From Lachnospiraceae bacterium (GTDB lineage: Bacteria; Bacillota; Clostridia; Lachnospirales; Lachnospiraceae): a DNA stretch of 57,139 nucleotides. Location of the stretch: the NCBI GenBank assembly GCA_022781925.1, contig JALESO010000044.1, positions 1 to 57,139 on the forward strand. The letters are read 5' to 3'. The stretch's first letter is position 1, and the number at the start of each line of letters is the position of its first letter. Of this stretch, positions 1-7,215 are shown in pieces. Made by a program: the position numbers and the translations under genes. The notes below the pieces were generated by a model. It had not been told where the DNA came from. It saw nothing but the letters and a program-made list of their open reading frames with translations, and made no database searches.

Positions 1-564
1 TTCCTGTCCGGAACTTTCCAGTCCCATCGCCAGCCACACATCTGTGTCCGTCGGATTTATCTCCTGTAAGTTTCTGGTTTCCATCGTCCAGTAGTCATAT
101 TCCGGCAAAACACCTCCGGTCAGTGTATACCATGGTTCTCCTTTTCCGGATACACGCTTTACCGTAAACTGCATAATTCCGGAATGAGTTGCCGCACTTC
201 GAATCACCTTATCAATCTGCACTTCATACTCGGCTCCCTGATACTGATAAGATGCCTTTGTACTCTCATCTGCCCCCGTATCATTTACATAAGATTCCAC
301 CGGTGCCGTATTCGTTTCACCAAACAGATTTCCAAATAAATTTGTTTTTTCTGCTGCAAATACTGCGCTTCCGGAAATACTCAATGCAATAACTAATGCT
401 GCAATCGCCTTTGTTGGTCTATATGTTCTTTTTTTCATTGTCATAGCTCCCTTCTCCTTCCGGTCTGCCCGTTTCAGAATATTCTGATTCAGCCAGAAAT
501 CCGGTCCTTCTTCCGTTTCAGCCGGAGTAAGGGATTTTTTTAATACATCGTCCAGATTTTTCAT
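1..564 (-). CDS. Anti-sigma-type single-pass membrane protein, 3' end outside window
   Basis: Partial gene: 188 codons are open from the ATG at 564 to the window edge. The start overlaps the stop of the ECF sigma gene as ATGA, which indicates translational coupling, and a GGAGG lies just upstream. The N-terminal cytosolic stretch of about 50 residues contains a PAETEEGPDFWLNQNIL segment. One hydrophobic segment (about residues 52-70) ends in a signal-peptide-like AVFAAE, followed by an extracytoplasmic domain. Position after a sigma gene, size and topology fit the anti-sigma factors seen behind Firmicute ECF sigmas (DUF4179/DUF4367-like), which hold the sigma at the membrane until a signal arrives. 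The external domain is not recognised and the signal is unknown. Confidence 0.7.
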   Translation of the reverse strand, partial: MKNLDDVLKKSLTPAETEEGPDFWLNQNILKRADRKEKGAMTMKKRTYRPTKAIAALVIALSISGSAVFAAEKTNLFGNLFGETNTAPVESYVNDTGADESTKASYQYQGAEYEVQIDKVIRSAATHSGIMQFTVKRVSGKGEPWYTLTGGVLPEYDYWTMETRNLQEINPTDTDVWLAMGLESSGQE

Positions 565-1079
565 AAAACAGAATCCTCCAATTCTTTTCTGAGATATTTC
601 CGCGCACGCATCAGTTTACTTTTTATACTGCTGACCGATTCGTGCAGTTGCTCTGCAATCTCTGCTACTTTCAGATTTTCCATGTAATATAAAAGCACCA
701 CTATCCGCAATTTTTCCGGCAATCGGTTTACAGCATCCTGCACCAGCAGTTTCTCCTGATTGGAGATCACTGTGTCCTCTACGCTGTCTGCTGCCGAAAA
801 ATGTTCCATCTGACTTTCTTCCGAAGCCGGTACAATGTCTGCAATTCGCTTTCTCCACATTTGCTTGCGGCACTGATTTTTCCACAAATTCACCGCAATG
901 CCAAGCAGATAACTTTTGGGATTCTCCGTATCATTGACGTTATCCAATTCCCATAATTTTAAAAATGTCTCCTGATACAGATCATCCGCCGTATTTTTAT
1001 TTTGCGTCAGCCGTTTGCAGAACAGGTAAATATCTCTGCCATACTCGTTGATATATTTTTCCAGCTGTTGTTTCTCCAT
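561..1079 (-). CDS. ECF-type RNA polymerase sigma factor
   Basis: About 172 residues with the two-domain layout of sigma-70 family ECF factors. Region 2 is near the N terminus (YLFCKRLTQNKNTADDLYQETFLKLW, with the DDLYQETF core). Region 4 is at the C terminus (LPEKLRIVVLLYYMENLKVAEIAEQL, then SVSSIKSKLMRARKYLRK). It directs core polymerase to a small regulon, probably of envelope or stress genes. I prefer the ATG at 1079, which has GGGAG 11 bases upstream; an in-frame ATG at 1097 would add six residues but has a poorer site. The next gene overlaps by four bases and encodes the likely anti-sigma. An inverted repeat at 1114-1131 sits in the leader. Confidence 0.85.
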   Translation of the reverse strand: MEKQQLEKYINEYGRDIYLFCKRLTQNKNTADDLYQETFLKLWELDNVNDTENPKSYLLGIAVNLWKNQCRKQMWRKRIADIVPASEESQMEHFSAADSVEDTVISNQEKLLVQDAVNRLPEKLRIVVLLYYMENLKVAEIAEQLHESVSSIKSKLMRARKYLRKELEDSVL

Positions 1080-1113
1080 CTTAATTAAAACTCCCATTTC
1101 TGACGTCTTCCCT

Positions 1114-1131
1114 GGGTAATCTTAATTACCC
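1114..1131 (-). promoter_or_regulatory. Inverted repeat in leader of ECF sigma gene, with possible ECF promoter upstream
   Basis: GGGTAAT and ATTACCC arms are separated by four bases, 35 bases before the sigma start. On the minus strand a TTGCAACC element (1164-1171) lies further upstream, similar to ECF -35 boxes, so autoregulation is possible. The -10 is not convincing. Confidence 0.3.
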
Positions 1132-1177
1132 TTACACCCTTATATTGTCATAACTTACCGGTTGGTTGCAAAAAAAT

Positions 1178-1209
1178 ATCGCAAAACCTGATTAAATTGG
1201 TTTTGCGAT
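1178..1209 (-). terminator. Rho-independent terminator of AAA-ATPase gene
   Basis: Arms ATCGCAAAACC and GGTTTTGCGAT form an 11-bp stem with a 10-base loop, followed on the minus strand by a T-rich run. It begins nine bases past the stop at 1218. Confidence 0.85.
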
Positions 1210-1217
1210 GTTTTCCT

Positions 1218-2822
1218 TTATACCACTGCTTCAATAATTTTTTTATCATCAATCAGAATCTCATGTACTCCGATTTCTTTTTTCTGATTGAAATTAAAAC
1301 TGACCATATATCCCTGATTTACATGATAGGCATCCAGATATTCGGCCAGCTGTTTCTCACCTCTGGCATTATATTCCTGACCATGCCAAATTTTCATTTC
1401 AATGATGTATTGTTCCCCACGATAATCCACGATCACGTCCGTCCGTTTTTGTTCACGGGTTTCCGCTTCAATGTAATAATTTCCAGTGCCATTGATGATC
1501 GGACGCAAATATAACAAGAAATATTTTCTTCCTTCCTGTTCGATAAACGTCTCATTATTATCTCCATACAAATCGTTAAAATGAATTACGAAACGCTCCA
1601 GAATCTGACGCATATTCAAATGTCCATTTACGATAAACTGATTTTTGTCCAGCAAGGCATCTGAATAAATCTGCTGCTTCTGCATTTCTGAAGTTGAAAG
1701 ATATAAATTATATAACCATGTCTCAAAAATACGATTTGCAATCGCCAGCACGCCATGATCATTTTTCACAAATCCAAACATAGTTGCGACACTGATCGCC
1801 GGTTCATAGTAATTGTAAGCAATCGCTTTTCCGGTAAATAACAATGACTGTAACATATCATTCAATTCCGGGTAACGATTTAATTTCTCACTCAATGATT
1901 CAAACAATGTATTTTTCTCTGCCAGCAGCATACGGACTGCTGTAAAAAATCCCTGTCTGATCCACACGCTTTTCAATCCATTTTCGCCATTATTTGCAAC
2001 AATATCTTCATCCATAATCTGGCATAATCGTGAAACAAGAAATGGATATCCTGATGTATACTGGTACAATAGTTTTGCTATTTCTGCAACATCCATCCCG
2101 GTATGATGATCCTGTTCATAGTCTCTGAGCATACCTGCAATTTCTGTTTCGGAAAAACTCATATCGATTTTAAAATCTGCCGCAATATTCCATGGGCTGT
2201 TATATTTATGCTCTTCATCCGGTCTGATCTTGTGTCGTAGATTTTTTATATCATACACTCCGGCTAAAATAACCGATTTGAATGCCGGCTGTTGAAAACG
2301 ATTGATATACTGAGCACGAAGCTGTCCTAAAAAATCCAGAAAAACCTGATTATTCGATGCACTGTCTACCTCATCGATCATCAAAACAATCGGCTTATCA
2401 GAAAATTGACAGATATCACCCAGTCCCTCAAACAATGGTTTTAATGTAAAATAATCGTGCCTGTTATCTACGTGATTTTTCAAATCATTCAGCGTTTCTT
2501 TCAAATCGTCAGTCAATGTCGGCTCGCACATTTTGAACAATCGTAAAAAAGAATGACAGAAAGAAAGTGAAAAAATATTTTCATTTGCAAAATCAGCACT
2601 GCCAAATGTCTGAAAATCCATCAGTACAACATAATATTCTGATTCCATCAATCGCTTTAATGCAATCAATGTCGTGGTCTTCCCATACTGACGTGCTTTA
2701 TTGATTGTAAAGTATTTTCCATCATCTACAAGTGCTTTTATCTCCTGCAAACGCTGCGTGATGTCTACCATATAATGTTCTTCCGGTATACATACAGCAG
2801 TTGTATTGAATACTTTTGACAT
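1218..2822 (-). CDS. AAA-ATPase-like protein with C-terminal PD-(D/E)XK nuclease-type domain
   Basis: 534 residues from the ATG at 2822, chosen because AGGAGG stands at ideal distance; an upstream in-frame start at 2855 lacks a site. The N-terminal part is a P-loop NTPase of the AAA-ATPase_like family: P-loop variant KARQYGKTTTL (about residues 36-46, first glycine replaced) and Walker B IVLMIDEVDSAS. The C-terminal part has a PDDEXK-type core, RTDVIVDYRGEQYIIEMKIW, with the D...E-x-K pattern. These PF09820/PF08011-type proteins are common and multicopy in gut Bacteroidetes and Clostridia; their function is unknown, with defence or mobile-element links suggested. It is a single-gene unit bounded by terminators on both sides. 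Confidence 0.8.
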   Translation of the reverse strand: MSKVFNTTAVCIPEEHYMVDITQRLQEIKALVDDGKYFTINKARQYGKTTTLIALKRLMESEYYVVLMDFQTFGSADFANENIFSLSFCHSFLRLFKMCEPTLTDDLKETLNDLKNHVDNRHDYFTLKPLFEGLGDICQFSDKPIVLMIDEVDSASNNQVFLDFLGQLRAQYINRFQQPAFKSVILAGVYDIKNLRHKIRPDEEHKYNSPWNIAADFKIDMSFSETEIAGMLRDYEQDHHTGMDVAEIAKLLYQYTSGYPFLVSRLCQIMDEDIVANNGENGLKSVWIRQGFFTAVRMLLAEKNTLFESLSEKLNRYPELNDMLQSLLFTGKAIAYNYYEPAISVATMFGFVKNDHGVLAIANRIFETWLYNLYLSTSEMQKQQIYSDALLDKNQFIVNGHLNMRQILERFVIHFNDLYGDNNETFIEQEGRKYFLLYLRPIINGTGNYYIEAETREQKRTDVIVDYRGEQYIIEMKIWHGQEYNARGEKQLAEYLDAYHVNQGYMVSFNFNQKKEIGVHEILIDDKKIIEAVV

Positions 2823-2936
2823 GATTTCCTCCTGTTTCACTTTTATAACTCGCAATTTTTACATCTTACTCAATATGATTATCATACCATGAAGCAGGCA
2901 TTCAGGCAATTTGCAATTCATTAAATGCTCCCAAAA

Positions 2937-2974
2937 AGAAACCGGATATACCCTCACAGTACATCCGATTTCTT
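2937..2974 (-). terminator. Terminator after the first flavoprotein operon
   Basis: Stem AAGAAACCGGAT with ATCCGATTTCTT (one mismatch), followed on the minus strand by TTTTT. It ends the 6969-to-3035 operon. Confidence 0.8.
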
Positions 2975-3034
2975 TTCCTGTTTTTCTGATTTCTAACTAT
3001 GTCCTATCCTAATATCCAATTTTCTTTTATATTT

Positions 3035-4726
3035 CTAATGAAATCTCGGCGGCTGTACCTGATATATCTCAATCGGCACATCCTCTGTGGAGAACTCCAT
3101 TTCTCCATCCTTGTTTTCACACACGATCCATTTTAACCAGTTGTCATTATCCATCTGCGGATAATCTTCACGCAGGAACCATCCTCTGGATTCTTTTCGC
3201 ATGGATGCGCCTCTAAACTGCATCTCTGCGGAGAGAACCATGGCCTCTGCCTCATGGCAGGCAAGCAGATCATGGAAATCTTCTGCCTTTAACTGTGCAA
3301 CCATCGGTTTGATCTTTGCCAGTTTGCGTAAACATACATCCAGACGGTGTTGGCTCATGTATACACTGTTTTCTACCGGGCAGACAAGCTGCTGGATCTT
3401 ATCAATTACTTCTTTTGCTTTTACGCCTTCCTCGCGGAATAACGGTGCAAATGCATCCTCTTTCAGCTGCGCTACCTGCGAATCATCCACCGGCTGCTGA
3501 GCGTTTGCTGCCGCATAAGCTGCTGCCTGCTGACCACTGATCACACCTGCAAACACTGCATTCAGGATTCCTGAACCACGGTTACGTCCTGGAGGTGCCG
3601 GAACTGCGCCAGGCGCACAGGAACCATCGTAGCAGACATCTCCAGCTGCATACATGCCCGGAATGGTGGTTGCCATCTGCTCATCTACTTTGACCGGAGA
3701 CTGCTCACCAACAAATCCCGGTTCTACTTCCCATTTCTCATCGCCTTCAAAACCATCTACGGAAGAACCTTTCTCGAAATCGATTTTCCAGAATGGCAGA
3801 CCATACGGGCGATCCCAGATGTAGAACATCATCGTATCATTTTTGGTTGTCTCGCTCTCCATCGGATGCAGGTAAACCGGGCCTCTGCCGGAAGCCATGG
3901 TGTTGTACCACTCAGCAACGGCGCTGGAACTGATATCTGCTTCCGGAAAACGACGGAAGTTTTTTGTAATATTTTCACCATAAGCATCGTACATAACGTT
4001 CTCGCCAAATACACACTCACGGTTGCTGTGTACACGGTAAAGCTGTGCAAAGTTTCCGAACTCCGGATTTCGCATCTGTGCACCGGCACGGTAAGCTGCC
4101 GCAATACCATCGCCACGTCCGTTACTCCACATCGGAGCAACACGGTAGTTCTGGCTTCCGGTACAGAGCACGACAGATTTTCCTTCAAATACATAAAAGG
4201 TTCCGTCAATAATGCTGTATCCGACTGCACCTGCGATCTTTCCATCTCTGGTCAGTAAATCAGAGATTGTTGTTTTATCGATAAATTTTACACCCAGTTT
4301 TGTGGCAGTTGCTCTCATTTTTAAGGTCAGATCCAGATCCACACCGATCATGTAAGTCATCGGACCTGTCGGAATACGTTTTTTGGGGATATTGACACCC
4401 CAGGATTCCATCTTATCCAGCAATTCATTGTTCATTGCCACATATTTTTTCAGCAGGTTCTGGTTTGCCAGATATCCGCCGACTGCGTTTGCATGATATT
4501 CGTTGAACATCTCCGGTGTTGTTTTCTCCAGATCAAAATACTGTAATACACCACCGCCTTTATTTGCTTTTCCGGAATAACCGGAGGTCTGTTTTTCTAC
4601 AACCAGAACACTGATATCCGGATTCTCTTCTTTTACACTAATGGCCGCTGTCAGTCCGGCAATTCCGCCGCCGATGATCAGCACGTCAGCAGACATTTTT
4701 TCCTGTTTGATTTCCTGTTTTTGCAT
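3035..4726 (-). CDS. AprA/fumarate-reductase-superfamily FAD flavoprotein (first copy)
   Basis: 563 residues; start at 4726 behind GGAAGGAGG. The N terminus is an FAD Rossmann fold (ADVLIIGGGIAGLTAA, then VLVVEKQ about 30 residues on). The middle holds a second nucleotide-contact segment (VVLCTGSQNYR), and PGMYAAGDVCYDGS marks the C-terminal FAD-binding part. The C terminus carries the REDYPQMDNDNWLKW signature shared with the paralogue at 21484-23298. The family includes APS reductase alpha subunits, fumarate reductases and other two-electron reductases. The companion 2[4Fe-4S] ferredoxin encoded 18 bases upstream is the likely electron donor. There is no transport signal, so it is cytosolic. 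It is the last gene of the operon flavin reductase, C-C hydrolase, ferredoxin, flavoprotein. The substrate is not deducible; reduction of an unsaturated aromatic side chain is my inference. Confidence 0.8.
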   Translation of the reverse strand: MQKQEIKQEKMSADVLIIGGGIAGLTAAISVKEENPDISVLVVEKQTSGYSGKANKGGGVLQYFDLEKTTPEMFNEYHANAVGGYLANQNLLKKYVAMNNELLDKMESWGVNIPKKRIPTGPMTYMIGVDLDLTLKMRATATKLGVKFIDKTTISDLLTRDGKIAGAVGYSIIDGTFYVFEGKSVVLCTGSQNYRVAPMWSNGRGDGIAAAYRAGAQMRNPEFGNFAQLYRVHSNRECVFGENVMYDAYGENITKNFRRFPEADISSSAVAEWYNTMASGRGPVYLHPMESETTKNDTMMFYIWDRPYGLPFWKIDFEKGSSVDGFEGDEKWEVEPGFVGEQSPVKVDEQMATTIPGMYAAGDVCYDGSCAPGAVPAPPGRNRGSGILNAVFAGVISGQQAAAYAAANAQQPVDDSQVAQLKEDAFAPLFREEGVKAKEVIDKIQQLVCPVENSVYMSQHRLDVCLRKLAKIKPMVAQLKAEDFHDLLACHEAEAMVLSAEMQFRGASMRKESRGWFLREDYPQMDNDNWLKWIVCENKDGEMEFSTEDVPIEIYQVQPPRFH

Positions 4727-4744
4727 AATGTCCTCCTTCCTGTC

Positions 4745-5008
4745 CTATGCTTCACTCTGCTTTTTTGCGTAACAGTCAAAGGTCTGACGGAAGCTCTGGC
4801 TTCCATAATCCGGTATTACTTTGATCGCGCCTTTGGCACATTTTACTTCACAATAGTTACAGTGTTCGCAGTCTTCCACATACTTGAAAATCGGACGTCT
4901 CTTTTCGGCATCCCAGCGGATGACGTCTACAAAACAGGCTTTATAGCAGATCTGACATCCCACACATTTGCTCTCATCAAATTCAATCTTATGGTTTGTA
5001 TAAATCAT
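4745..5008 (-). CDS. 2[4Fe-4S] ferredoxin partner of the first flavoprotein
   Basis: 87 residues with two complete cluster motifs, CVGCQICYKAC and CEHCNYCEVKC (C-x2-C-x2-C-x3-C). The sequence between them (RWDAEKRRPIFKYVED) separates the motifs more widely than in clostridial ferredoxins. The GGAGG ribosome site overlaps the stop of the upstream hydrolase gene, so translation is probably coupled. An AprB-like role, passing low-potential electrons to the flavoprotein downstream, is inferred from adjacency. A second pair of the same design is at 21484-23594. Confidence 0.85.
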   Translation of the reverse strand: MIYTNHKIEFDESKCVGCQICYKACFVDVIRWDAEKRRPIFKYVEDCEHCNYCEVKCAKGAIKVIPDYGSQSFRQTFDCYAKKQSEA

Positions 5009-5013
5009 CGCTT

Positions 5014-5838
5014 CTACCTCCAGTTATCTTTCTCTTCCGCATACAGAGACGGAAGGATTGCTGCCAGATTTGTGAACTCTTTCACGTTATGTAATGCCAG
5101 TGACATGGCTGCCATATCCGGGTAACGCATGCCGTCCGGAAGCACTTTCACATCTCTTCCGTTTACATAATTCCAGCCCATCCAGAAACGGGAACGAAGC
5201 TCGATACCGCCCTCGATCTCACGTACAAAATGTGTCATAAATGTCGGTGGAACCGCAAATGGCGGCTGTCCTTTTCCGTATCCTTTTCCACAGACTAAAG
5301 TCGCACAGGCATAGGTTCCGATCAGCTCTGCCTTGAATCCGCAGTCACCCGGGTATTTGAAGTTGATCACGATCTGATCCGGTCCCATTCCGGTGTCTTC
5401 GGTGATTTCATGTGTGGTGTCCCACAATTTTTCCTGATAGGTCAGATCCGGATCCAGCGCACGGACACGGTTCTGTGTCTCTGCTTTGTAGTGGTCTTCG
5501 GGATTCCAGATTTTGTAGCGCAGATTATCCAGTCCATGCCATGCAAAGAACCAGTCAAACATCTCCGGTGTTACTCCCGGCATCCTGGTCAGATTTGCCA
5601 GATATCCGGTTCCGTCCGGTAAAATACACCAGCCTGCTTCCGCCTCAAGATATCCCGGCTCAAACAGACGGTTTCTGTCCTTAAACTGTAATACCTGATC
5701 CGGGTGCAGCGGGCCGTTCAGCATTTTTGCGTATGCTTCCGGAGACGGCTGTGCCATTTCCTGTTCAAAATATTTGTAGTAGCTTTTCTGTTTTTCCTCG
5801 TCCGTTACCGGAACACGTTTTTTTGCCATCTGTTCCAT
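5014..5838 (-). CDS. Phloretin/DAPG hydrolase (PhlG) family C-C bond hydrolase
   Basis: 274 residues from the ATG at 5838 (AGGAGG eight bases upstream); an upstream in-frame start at 5925 would run through an intergenic palindrome and is rejected. The core MPGVTPEMFDWFFAWHGLD and YKIWNPEDHY is characteristic of the DAPG-hydrolase family, whose members cleave a C-C bond next to a polyhydroxylated ring (2,4-diacetylphloroglucinol; phloretin to phloroglucinol and hydroxyphenylpropionate). Candidate zinc ligands, matched from memory to PhlG H129/E160/H270/E274, are H116, E144 or E147, H250 and E254; the H-x3-E pair (HNVKE) is clear. The length matches what I recall for the Eubacterium ramulus enzyme. 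It lies between an ene-reductase-type flavin enzyme and a ferredoxin. Family membership is firm; substrate is inferred. Confidence 0.85.
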   Translation of the reverse strand: MEQMAKKRVPVTDEEKQKSYYKYFEQEMAQPSPEAYAKMLNGPLHPDQVLQFKDRNRLFEPGYLEAEAGWCILPDGTGYLANLTRMPGVTPEMFDWFFAWHGLDNLRYKIWNPEDHYKAETQNRVRALDPDLTYQEKLWDTTHEITEDTGMGPDQIVINFKYPGDCGFKAELIGTYACATLVCGKGYGKGQPPFAVPPTFMTHFVREIEGGIELRSRFWMGWNYVNGRDVKVLPDGMRYPDMAAMSLALHNVKEFTNLAAILPSLYAEEKDNWR

Positions 5839-5868
5839 AGGAAACCTCCTCTTATATATTATTCTTAC

Positions 5869-6004
5869 ATACTTCAGAGCCATCTCGATTTCGCTTTGCT
5901 TCATCTCGATTGGGCTTCTCGCCAAATAGATTTACAAAAAAGCTTACTCGCTCATACAAGTATGGCTCATAACTTTTCTGTAAATCTGCATGGCTCTGAA
6001 GTAT
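5869..6004. repeat. 136-bp imperfect palindromic element between two operon genes
   Basis: Outer arms ATACTTCAGAGCCAT (5869-5883) and ATGGCTCTGAAGTAT (5990-6004) are perfect 15-bp inverted repeats. Inner arms AGATTTACA (5928-5936) and TGTAAATCT (5979-5987) are also perfect. ATCGAGATG occurs twice between them. The element starts at the flavin-reductase stop codon and ends before the hydrolase ribosome site. It encodes nothing convincing and looks like a small dispersed non-autonomous or REP-like element; in the mRNA it could fold into a long hairpin. Confidence 0.7.
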
Positions 6005-6969
6005 CAAAACTTAAATTCTGCCATATGGCTTAATATCTCTTTTGCTCCCGCAATCGCATCATCGATGATCTGTAATGCAGGTTTTTCCTCTTTTACAAGT
6101 GGTACGATCTGGCCTGCCATAACAGCTCCGTCAACCATATCACCTTCTGCCATTGCTTTTCGCAACGAACTCTCTGCCACCGGGCGAAGCAGTTCTGCTG
6201 CTTTTTCTTTTGTATTGTTATCTTCAATAGCGATCATCTCGTCTGCCAGTTTGTTTTTGATCTGACGGCAAGGCTCATCAGTACAATATCCGGTAATCAC
6301 CGTAGACATATCTCCGGCTGCCAGTACCTCTTTCTTTACATTCGGATGAACGGTTGTCTCTGCCGCTGCCATAAATGCAGTTCCCATCTCAAATCCTTCT
6401 GCTCCCATGGCAATGCCTGCTGCCACGCCACGTCCGTCTGCGATACCGCCGCTGGCGATAACCGGGATATCAAGCAGATCTACTGCCTGCGGAACCAGTA
6501 CGGTAGTTGCCTCGAAAGTAACATGTCCGCCGCCTTCCCAGCCTTTTACGATCATGACATCTGCGCCTGCATCTGCAGCAATCTTTGCATCATCAATGAA
6601 AGATGCTTTTACCACGATCTTGCATCCAACACTGTGCCAGATATCAAAATATTTCCTGCAAAGTTCCGGATCCAGACCTGCGATCGTATCTGCGTACATT
6701 ACCGGTGGTTTTTCATCCAGCACGATTTTTGTCACATGTTCCAAATTTGGCGGAATCATGATAACGTTCATTCCAAAGGGTTTATCGGTCAGTTTTCTTG
6801 TCTCTGCGATCTGCTCACGGATAAACGGTTCCGGTGCAAATCCAACACCCAGTACACCAAGTCCTCCTGCATTGGAAACAGCTGCAACCAGCGGTGCTGT
6901 TGAAATCCAGGCCATCGGTCCCTGAATGACCGGCTTTTCGATATTTAAAATTTCACATACTCTGTTCAT
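6004..6969 (-). CDS. NMO/FabK-family FMN-dependent oxidoreductase, likely ene-reductase
   Basis: 321 residues; ATG at 6969 with GGAG eight bases upstream is preferred over the in-frame ATG at 6987. A TIM-barrel flavoprotein of the nitronate monooxygenase/enoyl-ACP reductase II type: N-terminal PVIQGPMAWIS, NAGGLGVLG, FGMNVI, the active-site loop KGWEGGGHV with His149, and the FMN phosphate site IPVIASGGIADG. It is the first gene of an operon with a DAPG-hydrolase-family enzyme, a ferredoxin and a flavoprotein, divergent from a PucR regulator. It is not in a fatty-acid cluster, so FabK function is unlikely. From memory, the flavone reductase FLR of Flavonifractor has a related fold, which makes reduction of a C=C bond in a polyphenol plausible; that step is inference. 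Confidence 0.8.
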   Translation of the reverse strand: MNRVCEILNIEKPVIQGPMAWISTAPLVAAVSNAGGLGVLGVGFAPEPFIREQIAETRKLTDKPFGMNVIMIPPNLEHVTKIVLDEKPPVMYADTIAGLDPELCRKYFDIWHSVGCKIVVKASFIDDAKIAADAGADVMIVKGWEGGGHVTFEATTVLVPQAVDLLDIPVIASGGIADGRGVAAGIAMGAEGFEMGTAFMAAAETTVHPNVKKEVLAAGDMSTVITGYCTDEPCRQIKNKLADEMIAIEDNNTKEKAAELLRPVAESSLRKAMAEGDMVDGAVMAGQIVPLVKEEKPALQIIDDAIAGAKEILSHMAEFKF

Positions 6970-7075
6970 ACCAACTTCTCCTTCCATATATGCCTTGTTG
7001 AGAAAATTATATAAATAAACAGCAGGACTTTCATTTCCGTTCTATCCAAGTTTGGTATGTTTTTATTTGAATGCT

Positions 7076-7093
7076 TTTGTAATTTCCTACAAA
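7076..7093. promoter_or_regulatory. Operator-like palindrome in the PucR / flavin-reductase divergent region
   Basis: TTTGTAATTTCCTACAAA: arms TTTGTA and TACAAA around six bases, within the 246-bp region between the divergent starts at 6969 and 7216. An AT-rich ATATTATGATA follows. It is a candidate binding site for the adjacent PucR-type regulator. Confidence 0.4.
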
Positions 7094-7215
7094 TTTTGAT
7101 ATTATGATAAAAATAGATTTACTTTTAAAACAAATCACGATTCATCAGCAGCCAATATGCAAAATCATTTACTCGGAAACTTAATTTAACAGATATAGAA
7201 AATGGGGAATGCAAT

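Noticed and set aside
3035..5008. Reading the flavoprotein/ferredoxin pair as APS reductase AprBA
   Set aside because: No sulfate adenylyltransferase, Qmo or dissimilatory sulfite reductase genes are nearby, and the ferredoxin is shorter than AprB; only superfamily membership is supported.
5839..5925. 29-residue N-terminal extension of the C-C hydrolase
   Set aside because: It reads through the palindromic element, has no ribosome site, and the internal ATG at 5838 has a perfect AGGAGG and gives the family length.
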